Below, piece after piece: positions 13,229 to 25,908 of a stretch of DNA of 64,000 bases (position 1 is its first letter; every line of letters starts with the position of its first letter). Origin of the DNA: Oreocharis arfaki (lineage: Eukaryota; Chordata; Aves; Passeriformes; Paramythiidae); assembly GCA_013398015.1 (NCBI GenBank), contig VZRR01013751.1:7907-71906 (forward strand), in the 5' to 3' direction. The notes beneath the pieces were generated by a model, which saw only the letters and a program-made list of their open reading frames with translations, did not search any database and was not told the DNA's origin. A program made the translations under genes and the position numbers.

Positions 13229-16200
13229 TAAAAAACCCCGAAACAAAAACCCTAAACCAAACCAACAAACTGAAACAAATCAGCCTTCTCTTACTACTGC
13301 AGGTGCAAATTCTAAGGACAACTTTTAGAGGGCTTTAAAATCTTATGTGTAGGGTTTCTAAGCTTGAAAGCTGTCTCAGACAGGGTAGGCAGAAACAAAG
13401 CCTCACCTGAGGATAAGGAAAACAATCCCTAGAACAACAGCATGCCATTTTTTGAGACAAGAGGTTTACCGAAGGCTGAGGTTAGTTAAGCATCTTTTTC
13501 ATTCCTTCCGTCTCAGTCCCTAATATATTCTGAATCCTTTCTCACTAGAAATAGCAGATAGGAAATACAGGGAAAACAATTTTACACTAACTATTGCTCC
13601 TTGTTTCCATCGACATTGGCACAAAGGGCCTTTTGCTGCTCTCAGCAGCCTTCTGACTCAAGTAGCTGCCCACATTCTAGTGCCTAAGGCCAGCCCTAAG
13701 ACATCCTGTTTCCCTCACTCAGACACTGTTTGTACAGTGGATAGTGATAAATCAAACAGTGCACTGAGATCATCTCAATTGAGAGGATACAAAAAAAAAA
13801 AAATCTTGAGGCAGTACCTTCAGATCACTGACACTATCTGAAGCAGTGGATGATCCGACTGAAACTGCTGGATTTGCTTTTAAAAGGGAACACACTTTTA
13901 TAGGCATGTTATCTCATCGTCTAATACATAAAATCCTTTTCAAGATAAATGGAAACATGTTTACTTTTAAATAACCACCTTTTCATGTGTTGATTTCCTT
14001 GCCCCATATCGAAGAACACAGAGTTCAATTTTTTAAAGGATATAAAGGTTATAAATATACCTGGTTAAGTAACTATAGAAGAAACTATCCTGTCCTCAGC
14101 ATCTTCAGGCATCAGGCCTACAAAGATTATTTAAGTTTTCCACAGAGTATTGTTCAGGATTTCTGTGTTTACATGGATTTAACACCCCAAAATGTCTTTT
14201 GTACTCATTGCAAATGCATAATCCCTTAATCTGTAAATCACTCTAAAATAAATAAGTAGCTTTGCTTTACCTTCTGGTTTTCCCCTGTCTTTTTCCTCCC
14301 AGCATACAGTCATTTATTACATCTTAGATTGATTAATCACTTAACATATCCCACATATATTTTTATCTTGGTAATATTAATCTACTAGGCATTACATCAT
14401 GGTTTTTTATTTCCCAGCACAAGGATGAAGGGAGCTAATATATAAATTTTTCAAGCCTTTTTAAAAGATTATTTTTTAAAAACAAGATGACAACTAACAT
14501 CAGCAGAAAATATCAGAAGTCAGAAAAAACCACTTTTTATTACATGTTCTGATACACAGGGTAGTTTATTTTATAATGTTAGCCAAAGAGTAATCACCCC
14601 AATGCTGTGAAGACTGTGTGCTGAGAAAAGGATTTTTGAAATCCAGAAAGAATCTCACCAACATTCAAAAGTATAAAAATCCATCTGCAACACGGGTATT
14701 GTCTTTTGAACCCACAATACAACCTAGTTTGACCCCGCGGAAGGAAAATTACAGATATGGATGCTCTGTCATGATTCAAGATCATTCTAATTTGTAGCAG
14801 AGTGATATGTCACGTGTAGTGGTCCAACTACTGTATATCCACATCTGTATTTGTGCACATGCTATGCCTGTCTGTGCACTGGAATGCACATGTGGTATGA
14901 AGTAGATAGTATTTATACACTAGTCTGATAAAAAACAACCTTTTAATCTCTCATAGCTATGACCAAAGGCCAAACACTTCTGTTATTGATTTCGTGTCAT
15001 CTGAAGGTGTATACTTATGTCTGTGTGCATAGGAATTACTGTTTGAGCACCCAACAGATACTCACCAGTGAATGCTCCCATTGTGAAGGGAGTTAAAAAT
15101 CCTGTGACTCCAATAACATTTTAATAAACTCCACCTGTTGCTGTAGCTATATGATAGCTTTTGGTGGGTGCATTACACAGGTGAAAAGACCCAGAACAGA
15201 AAGCACAGTGGCTTCACATGCTGCACTGACCCTCCAGGAGTGGAGGAATCCCAGTAACTATCCTTTAGCGCTTGTTGCTGCACATCCCACAGCAGGGCAG
15301 CACTGCAGCCTCCACTACTGAGTGTTAGTGATGACATTCTCCACGTTGCCTGGCTCACTGCAGAGTAAGCAAGGTACTTTATCAAGCAAAGATTAACTTC
15401 CAACAACCACGTGAAATTTTCACAAATAATTAGAAGTCTGATTAATATTCATACAGGAAATCCTGGGATGACAGAATTACATTTAACTGTAAAGAAACTA
15501 AATCCTTTACAATGAAAAAAAAAACAAAGGAAGGAACCCAAATAGTTTTAACTACTTCTCGTAGAAAATTAATCATTGAAAATCAAAGGCCTTGGAATTA
15601 CAGAATCATTGAAATGATAGTCATAATCAGATGTCATTTAGTGTTTCCTATTGAGTATATTATGGCAAGAAGGTCTACTATGTGATGGGATGATATGAAG
15701 CATATTAACATGTGTAGAAGGTTGAACAGATAAGCTCAGGTACAATGCAAACAGGGGAGCAAAGAGAAAAAGATGGGAAAAAACCAGCGCATTCTGTCAT
15801 TTACTCTGCCACCTCAGCCAGAGTGTGCAACATATTGTGATCTTGTCTAGCAAGATCTTGTCTTGTTCTGGTCAAGTTTTAGACGTCTTTGTTCTCACCT
15901 TTCATACAGGTATACTGGGAGAATACGTCTTTGTTCTCACCTTTCATATAGGTATACTGGGAGAATACAGAAAAATACATTTATATGTAAAGAGGAACAA
16001 CTTTAAATATCAAAATGATGAGATATCTTCAGTAGGTTTTCTTGTTTGACAATTTTGTGACCTGTGTATCTTTCTACTTTTTATTCATCTTAAAAAGTTC
16101 CTTGGAATAAAGGATGCTATGTGTCTACTGCAGTATGTGTGTGAACAGCCTGATTTGACTGCATTTTCCTACAGCTTAGCATTGAGTACTGTGAGACAAG

Positions 16201-18764
16201 AACATTCTGAAAACTTCTTTCAGACACTGAATACTAAAAATGCTTTTTAACCACATCAGCAACACACTATACATTCAGGAACAAAATATTTCTCAACACT
16301 TGTCTAAAAGTAAAGAAAAACTGCCTACTTTGTTGCAGAGCTACAGTAGTCTGGCACAACAAAGATGAGATCCAGGATATCTCATGTGGGAAAATCTTTT
16401 TTACTACCATAGCTTCCTTAGTCGTACACCATTACAGTCTTTTATTACAAGGGACTAACATTTTTATTCTTTGGGAGAAAGCAGAGTAGTTTTGTTCTTT
16501 CTTTGCTCATCTCTGTGAGCCTGCAGGTGCAGCTAACACTTCCAAAAACAGAACAGATTCATCACTTGACAGAGAAAATAACATAAGAATTTCACTATAC
16601 ACACTTTGTTCTCCCTTGCATTTAAGCTCTAATAGATGTAAAAATCAAAATTATAAAGGCATAATAACTGGATGAATTTTGCTTTAATAACCTCATGCAT
16701 AAAAAAGATATACATATGCAATAACCTCATACATGAAATAGAATAACTTTACAGATAGGAAAATTTCCTTCTTCTGGGTCAGTGATAGCCATAGTGAATG
16801 GTCTGTCTGATAGACCTAGCAATTTGGTAACCACCTTTTTAGAAAAAAGAAAATGCCTTTCTTTCAACTTTTTTTTTTTCTCTAAATGGCCATTCTAATG
16901 TATCTGCCACTGATCATTACATCATGCTGTCACTGAGTGATTACTCCGTAAATTTTTGTCCCCACAGTTTTTAGTCCCTCCAGCTTCACTATTTGCATAC
17001 AATACATAGTTGATGAATAGAGGTAAATTGTCTGAAGAACAAGCACTAACTGCACTATCAACTATTTCTTTTCACAGCATCACATGCAGAGATGTAGTGA
17101 TTTGGGTGTTCTCCAGACACACTCCTATGTAGTGCATCTCAAGATTTTTCAGATAGAGCCACTTACAGAAGTAAAATACATTTGTTTTTACAAGACACTT
17201 GATGAAACCCTGATTCCTCTTACATGGACCCATTCCAGGCATTCGGTAGTAATTCCATGGATTCATAGCCTTTCATTGGGGTGGAAATATATATTCGTGA
17301 TTTGATACAGTAGATGGGATATGGAGTCAAGAAGATACAGTAATAACGGACACCCAAGCAACTGCTGTATACTTGTTCAGACACCGGTTTGAGAAAGCAG
17401 ACAAAGGGCCAAGTAGGCATCACACTTCAGGAGAATGTGAGAATGATTCAGAACATATTAGATCAACTGTGTTGTGTGCAAGTGATTTAGACTACAATAC
17501 ATCAAAATACAGAAACCTTGTGGCTTTTAAAGAGTGGTGCCGCAGTAAATTTGCATTCTATTATTTCCATATTATGTTCTCTAGGCCTTAGTAATGACTA
17601 CAAAAACCAATTCCAGATGAGTGATGCTTGTGAAAACACGCATATGTGGCTGCTTCTAGCAGCAACAGCCTTATACCTGTCCAGCTAAACTACAGTGACA
17701 CATACCAAGTACTTCAACATGATATTAAATTGCTTATGTCTGTAACAAATGTCAAAAAATGAACACTATTAGGCTGAAACACCAGACTTTGTTTTTGTAA
17801 AGACCTGATACGACAAACATCACCAAGATCCCATTATGCTTCCCTACCAAATAAAGAGCTGTACTTAATCTTGTCCACAGGCAGAGGAGACAAATGCAGC
17901 TCTCAAGGTCCACAGTGTGCTGCTGCTGCCCCCTTAAGACAAGTAAACGTAAATAATTATATGTGTGCTGTAGTTTCTCTACTTTTCTCAAAGATCTTTC
18001 CCTACAAGACATTAACAAGAGATTATAATAAGAGGCTTGCCTAGTGTAAGTTGATGCAACAATAAATCCAGTCTATTAAAAGACCTATGAAAAAGTAAGG
18101 TTTAGTTTAAGGATATGAGAGAATAAGAAAAACAGGATTTTTTTGGTAATTGTATTGGAACCTGTAAGATAGCAAAGCATAAACTGTGAAAACAAAGATG
18201 CAGTTAACACTTGTAAAGTGAAGAAGAGATATTATCAGGAAGAAAAAAGGTTCAGTCCTTACCCATGCACTTTAGGATGACATACAAGTCAGTAACCTTG
18301 GCAGGCCATGAGGTGATTGAAAACTGTAGCGAGGATAAGTTATCATCACTTTCCATTCTTTTAACCTTTGTCAAGAGACCTGATTAGTGTTCGGTCATTT
18401 ACTCCTTTCTTAAATTTTTTCTAAGACTCGGATATTAGAATTTTAATGGCTGCTAATAGATGTCCTTTGAAACTGAATTGCATGGAGTTTTATTTTGACC
18501 TAGATGAATGCTCTCCATTTTCACTTGGCTGTTCACCTCTGCATCTTTGAACTGAGTTCAGCCAGACAAAACAGGGAAAGCAGAACAGTTAAGTCACTAA
18601 GTATAAAAGGATGAGGTTTTGTTTTCTTGCTCTCTCTTCAAGAACTTACTATCACAAGGCCACAGAGGCACAGCAGGGTTTAAATCACTGCAATTACTGA
18701 ACATACAAAAGCTATAAGATCTGCTGCTTTTAATGGTTTCTGATGACTTCTAAATTGTAGAACA
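13229..18764. other. Gene-free AT-rich unique sequence
   Basis: No gene, RNA or known transposon was recognised. It contains a 42-bp tandem duplication at 15,883-15,966 (listed separately) and a small near-repeat of 'taacctcat' words at about 16,688 and 16,724. Frames such as 13,987-14,229 plus and 17,752-18,018 minus are of chance length. Confidence 0.55.
15883..15966 (+). repeat. 42-bp tandem duplication, two copies
   Basis: Positions 15,883-15,924 are repeated immediately at 15,925-15,966 with one C-to-T difference. Because 42 is a multiple of three, the duplication preserves the frame of a 74-residue open frame (15,825-16,049). That frame therefore contains a 14-residue repeat differing by one residue (Thr versus Ile). 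I see no other sign that the frame is coding. Confidence 0.95.
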
Positions 18765-18935
18765 AAATCATAGAATCATATAATCATTTACTTTGGAAAA
18801 GACCTGTAAAATCATCAAGTACAACTACTAACCCAGCATTGCCAAGTCCACCACTAACCATGTCTCTGAGTGCTGCATCTACACATCCTTTAAATACCTC
18901 CAGTGCATGGTCCAATTGATAAAGGAATCCAGCCA
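18765..18935 (-). mobile_element. CR1 LINE 3' end
   Basis: The plus strand begins with 'aaatcatagaatcatataatc', the reverse complement of the CR1 tandem tail. It continues with 'ttggaaaagacctgtaaaatc', 'gccaagtccaccactaacc' and 'tttaaatacctccag', all standard reverse-complement CR1 3' UTR phrases. The element therefore lies on the minus strand with its 3' end at about 18,765. Sequence after about 18,930 no longer aligns clearly and may be a diverged continuation to about 19,030. It has no coding capacity. Confidence 0.85.
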
Positions 18936-21900
18936 GTTCATCTACAATGTTGTAGGGTAGTATGGTAGTAACCTCCCATACAGTAAACACGTCCCAGGTG
19001 TGTGAAGATTTTTCCAGGTGTAAGTCCTCACTGCATCACACTTAACCATGTATGCAGATGTCATGCTAGGAAGGACAATCTATCCCTGATCATGAAAGCA
19101 GTCAAGGACAAATGCACATTTTAAGCAGGGACAGAGAACATGAGATCATATGCTTTCATAGTAGAAAGAAAGATGTATTGTAGTATAGCCCAAATATCTT
19201 CACATGAAAAGATTCTGCTTGGGGAGAAGTAGCCCTGGCAATTACACCTATTTATTCTTGGCAGGTACATGTCAAGTACACTTTAAACTCAGACTGAAAA
19301 GGAAAAGCTGATTGACTTCCAGCAACTTATTAAAATAAATGAAGTACTGTAATTTCTTTTACTACTCTGTGCCAGAAATACAAGCCTTCTAGAGAGTCTT
19401 TCCTTAAAATCAAAAAGTCATAAAAGATCTGATTAAACATTTCCCAGCTTGTTCAAAGAACTAAAGCATCTGAAATCTACTGTGTATTTACCGGACATGA
19501 ACAAATGAAGGAAAATATCTCTGTGAAGAATAGCTAAGATTCAAAAGAAATGTCACTTTCAGAATGTCTACAACAGCACCCATGTTTTCTGGAAAAATAA
19601 CTGGAGTAATGACCTGAAAGATTATCTGTGTTTCTCCATATAACTATGCTATTTAATAAAATATATGTAGACTCCATTCTATCTTTATGCAACAATCTTT
19701 AGACTATCGCCAAAACAGTACTATTGCTAAGATTATTTAAAACTGCAAATTAAAGAGCAAATACGAACCTGCATGTGGTCTTTGTTTACTGAGTTTAAGA
19801 AATATCTGTTTACTTAATACTCCTCCTCTCAACACTTGGTGTATTCATTAGGGGCAATCACAACTCCAAATTCAAACTCTGTGGTCACAGTGGAATTCTT
19901 CACGTGTTGAAGTATTTTAAATGTTTTTCTTGGAGCAAAATCACACCACATAAATTAGCTCTTGAGGACCTCAAATAGGTAAAAATACTACAAACTGAAA
20001 ATTTTGTTACAAGACTGTGCAAGATCTTGAATTATTATTTGGAAAACTGTTAAAAATTTTTAATGGCACTCTCTAGAATTTTACAATACTGCTCTGAACA
20101 AATCAAAAGCGGAGAAAAGGGAAAAAATCAATAGAAAGTTTGTTCAGAAATATTTATGTATTTCCAGCTTTTGCCTGGGTGATACAGAGGAAGAACATCA
20201 TGTCAGAGGTGGAGCATTCTGAGTGCTTGTCACTGAGCAGCACTCAGAATGGCTGCCGCACTGTCACAAGAAAAGAGCAGTCCTTTCTATAACACCATGT
20301 TTCAAGTCAAACAAAGCAATGCAATATGTCTAACGCTATTTTTGTCAGAAAGCATGAACTCTTCTTAAAAGGAAGAAAAAAACCAAATAATTTTGAAGAT
20401 TATCTACAATATTTTTCTCTTGCTTTTCCCACCATGCTTTTCATCTCCCTTTCATTGTTAGTATTCACTTGGTTTTGATGTGTTTCTTTCTACTTGTCCA
20501 GTTAAGGTGTCTGGGCTACATTTTATACTTTTCTATGTATTTATAAAATCCTACACATTCTGAGAAGGTTTATTTATCATAGTGAAGAATTCAACTGTTT
20601 TTTTTTCATTTTGGGCAGGGCAGATTTTCAGTGCTTTCTTTGATACTCTATAGCCCTGTGTTTGACAGCTTCATCCAAATCACTTTCTAAAATATCACCT
20701 GTAGTTTCCCTTGTACTGGTAGTACTAATTTATGCAGAAAACTCTCATGTGAAGTTTCTTTTAAAAGCTACACAAATCTTTCATAGTCTGCTGTTGAAAT
20801 TTCATAAAAGAAAAGATAGGGTTCACATTTCATTCTTCTGGTGAAATTTCAGCCTTTCAACTACTACAAGCGTCTTCTGATTTTAACATACTTTAACAAA
20901 GCATTGATTTTATCATTATGCATTTTTTCTGCAAAGTTTTATGTATGTGAGTGCTTAAAACGACTGGTTCAATATTAACCATAAAGAAAAAGCTTTATTG
21001 TATCAGAATCTTGCTCAGAATATGAATCAGGTTTCCACAACTGTGCAGCATAAATAACTGCTTTCAACACATCCAATTGGCACAGCTTCATGGCATGGGT
21101 ACATTACCAGTCTCTGGTCAAAGTACAGGACAAAGTATTTTTATTACATCATTGAGATTCTGATCTTCCTCTCTTTATTGTAAATAAATTGAACTTAAGC
21201 AAATAATTGTAGCATAAATCTGAACCATGTTTTATGAATCAGATTCAGGCTTACTTCTACAAAGGATGACACTATCCTTTGCAGATTTTTTCATATAATT
21301 TGCTTCAAAGGTTTTGGCTAGTCATTTCTCATGTGCTCTCCAGTCTTGCACTTCAGTGTAATCTTCCTTTTTGCCTTAACTTGTCATATTAGATATTTGT
21401 TCCTATTTATCTGTACAATGGAAAATCAGCTAGACTATATGCTGTGACTATTTCTTAATAGGGAAATATAAATCAGTGTCTTCCTGGTTTTGAACTCACA
21501 CAAGTGGAGAAATCCAACTTAGTGAACTTAAAATGTCACACAAACTCATTTCCTGACTTATTAGAATGCTTATGGTCTATTACTAATGTCAGCCAAAAGC
21601 AGGCTTTCCTTCCAGTATTTAATTTTGTGACTACTCTTTGATTTTGTGGGGGTGTTTAAATTTTATACTCATCTTCATTGTGCATACAGAAGTACAGAAG
21701 TACTCAGCTGTCAGAGGAAATCAAATTTTGCAAGCTCCTTGAAGCTTTGTATGTATCACAGACTTTTATCTAGCCAAAAAATTGCAGTGCTAGATACTGA
21801 TTCTGATATAAAATTTGTAAAGTGTGTTTTAGTCTGGCCATTTTAAGATATCTCATTTGCTGATGCAAATAATTCTGGGCCCAATTTAGATAATTTGACA

Positions 21901-22669
21901 TAGAAGTTTCCCATTAATTTGGAAAAACATATGTTTGGATGTCATGCAACTGTGTACATCAGTTATTTAGGCTCATAAGTTTAAACTTGTAAGAAAGAGG
22001 TAATTTGAGTAACTCTGTCACCATTATCTCTAGGTTGATTTTGCATTTGCTTCTGATCCATCTTTTGTTGTCAACCTTCACTTGCAAGTATTTGTTCTAC
22101 ATCCCCTTGTTAGCTGGGCTACTGTTACAGTCAGTGCTATTTCCCAATTGGTTTTCCTAAAATCACTGGGGTTGTTTGGAATTTCTGTTGTCAGACATGT
22201 TGGAGACTGACTGTTTAACACACAGCTTAAATGTCTATTAGTGTTCTAGTGATGAGAGAAAATAGAATTGGAGAAGTTGAGGGGATGGAGGGGCAGGAAG
22301 TACCCTTAGTGTTTTCTTGATTAGTAAAAGAAAAATATTTGTACACCAGGTATATGTACTTCTGCTTTAAAAACATACAGACTAAATACTGTGACTGTTT
22401 CTTACCAAGCAAAAATAAAACAGTGTCTTCCTGGCTTCGATGACACCTATGTCATACATTAGGCAGAGATGAATGAAGAATGAATTAAAGGCATTAGCAT
22501 CTCTTCATTCATATTGTTTCACTATTAGTCTATTTCTTGGCACAGTCCATACCAACTAGTATGTTTGAAAGACAACACAAAACAGGGAGGAGTGGTTGGT
22601 AGACAAGGTGTTTATGCTGTGATTCAGAGGGACTAGGAAGGGCTGGAGGAAGGGCTGGAAAAAGGGGTA
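18936..22669. other. Gene-free AT-rich unique sequence
   Basis: No gene or RNA was recognised. A diverged pair of direct repeats lies at about 21,393-21,496 and 22,335-22,443 and is listed separately. The remainder is AT-rich unique sequence with short chance frames. Confidence 0.55.
21393..22443 (+). repeat. Diverged direct-repeat pair about 945 bp apart
   Basis: Positions 21,432-21,490 align without gaps to 22,379-22,437, an offset of 947 throughout. Shared words include 'ctgtgact', 'tttctta' and 'cagtgtcttcctgg'. Similarity continues upstream with a small gap to 'atatttgt' at 21,393 and 22,335. Identity is roughly three in four bases by eye. The pair could be an old tandem duplication, two copies of an unrecognised transposon, or relics of element termini. 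Confidence 0.6.
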
Positions 22670-23358
22670 AGAGAAAGCTCATAGAATTCAACAAGGGGAA
22701 GTGAAAAACCTTGCACCTGGGGAAGAACACCACCAGGCACCAGAAAACACAGGGGGCTGACCTGTTGTTTGCAGGGCTGCTAAGAAAGCACTTGCAGGCT
22801 CTCTTCACAGGCAGAAAGTTGACCATGAGCCAGCGAAGTGTTGTCATGGTGAAGGCGGCCAGTAGTATGCTGCCAGAGCATCACCAGCAGTGTGAGGGAG
22901 GTCATCTTTCCTCTCTACTCAGCAGAGGAGGGCTATGAAGCTGACTAATGAACAGGAGGATGTCTCATGAGGAAATCCTGAGGGTGATGGGACCTTTTGG
23001 ATAAAGAAGGCTTGGCAGGAGATCTTATTAACACCCAAAGAGAGGGTATAAAGAAAATGGCATAAGGCTTTTCTCACTGGTAAGACAAGAGGCAATAAGC
23101 ACAAAGACACCATGAAATTCCATTTGAAGACAAAAAATCTGCTGTTGTAGTTTTTGTTGTTGATGTTTTTGTTGCAAGCATCAATTAAATTCTGACATAA
23201 GTTCCCCAGAGAGGTTTTAGAATCTCAGTTTTTGGAACTATTCAAAACGTGACTAGACACAGCCCTGGCAAACCTGCTCTTGCTGACCCTGCTTGAGCAG
23301 GGTGTTTGGAATAGAAAACATTGCATGAGGTCTGCTTTCAACAATGTGATTCTGTGAA
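22670..23358 (+). mobile_element. CR1 LINE fragment, 3' part
   Basis: A plus-strand CR1-like copy. It shows 'gaattcaacaaggggaagtg' (about 22,685), 'cttgcacctggggaagaac' (about 22,711), the 'gtgagggaggtcat...cctctctactcag' block (about 22,890-22,922), and a 3' section with 'ccccagagaggttttagaa', 'tgcttgagcagggtg' and a terminal 'gtgattctgtga' near 23,346. The wording of the 3' section differs from the other CR1 copies in this window, so it probably belongs to another CR1 subfamily. It is heavily mutated and non-coding. Confidence 0.78.
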
Positions 23359-23589
23359 GCGCAGTTTAGGGAAGTATAATAGCTCCTCCAAACGGGCAGT
23401 GTGTATGAAACATGAGGCTCTTTAACCTCTCTATAGTCCTTTACCAGTACATGTTTTCTATTTCCCATACATCCCTATGTATGGGACTGCAACACCCCAG
23501 GGCAGGAAATTAATGTAATAAAATGATCACCCTGGTGGGGAGTGGTGCAGTAAAAAGCACTTATCACTGATGATGCCTAGGCCTCTCTC
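23359..23589. other. Spacer between CR1 copies
   Basis: About 230 bp without recognisable features, separating two plus-strand CR1 copies. Confidence 0.5.
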
Positions 23590-24252
23590 CAGAATCCCTG
23601 GAAAACTGCTCTGCAGAAAAGGACCTGGGCGTGCTGGTCAACATCTGCCTGGATATGAGCCAACAGTGTGCCCAGGTTGCCAAGAAGCCCAATGGCATCA
23701 TGGCTTGAATCAGAAATACTGTGTCCAGCAGGACCAGGGTGATGACCATCCCTTGTACTCAGCAGTGGTAAGGCCACACCTCAAATTCTGTGTTCAGTTT
23801 TGGGCTTCTCATGACACAAAGGGCATTGAGGAGCTGGAATGAGTCCAGGGAAGGGCAATGGAGCTGGTGAAGGGTCTGGAGCACAAGACTGATGCGGAGC
23901 AGCTGAAGGACCTGCAGGTGTTTAGCCTGGAGAAAATGAGGCTCAGGCTCAGTCACTCTCCACAACTGCCTGAGAGGAGGTTATAGCCAGGTGGGGGCTG
24001 GTCTCTTCTCTGAGGTAACAAGTGATGGAACAAGAGGAAATGATCTCAGATTGTGTTCTTCATGGAAAGGGTTATCAAGCACAAACAGGCTGTTGTATGG
24101 CTGGCTCACCATTCCCAGGGGTATTTCAGAGGCATGCAGATGTGCCTCTGAAACACTGTTTAGTGGTAGACTTGACAGTGGTGGATTAATGGTTGGGCTT
24201 AATCTTAAAGGTGTTCTCAAACCTAAACAATTCTATGATTCAATGATTCAGT
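23590..24252 (+). mobile_element. CR1 LINE fragment, 3' part
   Basis: A plus-strand CR1 copy with, in order, 'gcagaaaaggacctgggcgtg' (about 23,612), 'gccaagaagcccaatggcatc' (about 23,680), 'gtaaggccacacctcaaat' (about 23,767), 'agtccagggaagggcaatgg' (about 23,842), 'gaggaggttatagccaggtgg' (about 23,975), 'acaagtgatggaacaagagg' (about 24,019) and the tail 'attctatgattcaatgattca' (about 24,230). It is 5' truncated and the frames are broken. Several overlapping frames on both strands (for example 23,570-23,842 and 23,991-24,323) are remnants or shadows of this element. Confidence 0.9.
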
Positions 24253-24384
24253 ATTGGGGCTTTTTGTTGGTTTGGTTTTTTTTTTCCAACCTGCTTTTGC
24301 TTATTACAATTTACAATACATAATGATATTACTGCTACAATTGGGTGGCAAAGAAACTTTCAGAGTGCAAAAATTTTTCTTACT

Positions 24385-25908
24385 TTCTTCACAGGAGTCT
24401 GTGGGAACTGATAGGATGCATCCCAGAGTCCTGAGGGAATTGGCTGTTGTAGATGCCAAGCCACTCTTCGTGGTATTTGAAAAGTCTTGGCAGTCAGGTG
24501 AAGTCCCAGGTGACTGGAAAACAGAAACATTTGTACCCATTATTAAAAAGGGTAAAAAGAAGGATCCTGGGAACTCTGATCTGTCAGCCTCTGTGTGCGG
24601 GAATATCATAAACAGAACCTCCTAGAAACTCTGCTAAGGCACACAGAGGACAAGGAGGTGATTCCAGATAGCCAGTATGGCTTCACTGAGGGCAAGTCCT
24701 GCCTCACCAACCTGGTTGCCTTCTATGACAGCATCCCTCTATCAGCTGGCAAGGGAAGGGCTACAGATGTCATTTATCTGGACTTCTGTAAGGTCTTTGA
24801 CACAGCTCTCCGCAACATTCTTCTCCGTAAATTGGACAGATATGGATTTGGTAAGTGGGCTGTTAGATGAGTAAGAAAAGAGCTGGATGATCTCCTCCAA
24901 AGAGTGGTGGTCTATGGCTCAGAGTCCTGATGGACATCAGGGACAAGTGGTGTCCCTCAGGAGCTAGTGTTGTTAAATATATTCATCAATGATACAGATT
25001 AAGAGATTGAGTGCACCCTCAGCAAGTTCTCAGATGACACCAAGGTGGGTGGTGCAGCTGACACTCCTGAGGGATGGGATGCCATCCAGAGGGCCCTGGA
25101 CAAGCTCGAGAAGTGGCCCAAGGGAATCTCACGAGGTTTAACAAGGCCAGGTGCTGGTGCTGCACCTGGGTCAGGGAAACCCGTGATGCCAACCCAGGTT
25201 GGGGATGAACAGATGGAGAGCAGCCCTGCCCAGAAGGACTTGGGGTTGCTGGGGGTGAGAGCTGGACATGAGCCGGCCATGGGCACTCCCAGCCCAGAAA
25301 GCCAAGTGTGTCCTGGGCTGCATCCAAAGCCTCGTGGGCAGCAGGGGAGGGAGGGGATTCTGCCCCTCTGCCCTGCTCTGGTGAGACCCCACCTGCAGAG
25401 CTGCCTCCAGCTCTGGGGTCCCAGCACTGGAAGGACATGGAGCTGTTGGAGTGAGCCCAGAGGAGGGTCACCAAGGTAATCAGAAAGATGGAGCCCCTCT
25501 GGTATGAGGAAAGGCTGAGAGAATTGGGACTGTTCAGCCTGAAGAAGAGAAGGATTAGGGGCAACCTAATTGTGACCTCCCAGTACCTTAAGGGTGCTCA
25601 CAAGAAAGATGAGAGGGACTATATGCAAAGGCATGGAGTGACAGGACAAGGGGGAATGGCTTCAAACTGAAATAGGGTAGGTTTAGATTAGATATTAGGA
25701 AGAAATTCCTTCCCATGCGGGTGGAGAGACACTGGAATAGATTGTCCAGAGAAGTCATGGAAGTTCCAGCCCTGGAAGTTTTCAAAGCCAAGCTGGATGG
25801 CAGTCTGAGCATCCTGATCTAGTGGAAGATGTCCCTGCCCATGGCAGTGGGGTTGGAACCAGTTGATGCTTAAGGTTCCTTCCAACCCAAATCATTCTAT
25901 GATTCTAA
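24385..25908 (+). mobile_element. CR1 LINE fragment with broken reverse transcriptase
   Basis: A 1.5-kb plus-strand CR1 copy covering most of the reverse-transcriptase domain and the whole 3' end. Frames at 24,254-24,625 and 24,595-24,870 overlap in different registers, which shows a frameshift. The first carries the 'GDWKTETFVPIIKKG' finger-region motif. The second carries 'DVIYLDFCKVFDTA', reverse-transcriptase motif A with its catalytic Asp retained. The frame stops just after 'GFGKWAVR'. Downstream are degraded thumb-region sequence, then the 3' UTR ending in 'aatcattctatgattctaa' at 25,908. It lacks the 5' UTR, ORF1, the endonuclease and the start of the reverse transcriptase, so it cannot move by itself. 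Confidence 0.93.

Noticed and set aside
12676..13338. Five overlapping long frames on both strands, up to 220 residues
   Set aside because: They exist only because an A/C-only (or G/T-only) strand cannot contain a stop codon, and all encode the same low-complexity repeat.
25045..25479. 144-residue plus frame and the 181-residue opposed frame at 25,019-25,564
   Set aside because: Both lie in the GC-rich 3' part of a CR1 copy. They are shadows of a degraded LINE, not host genes.
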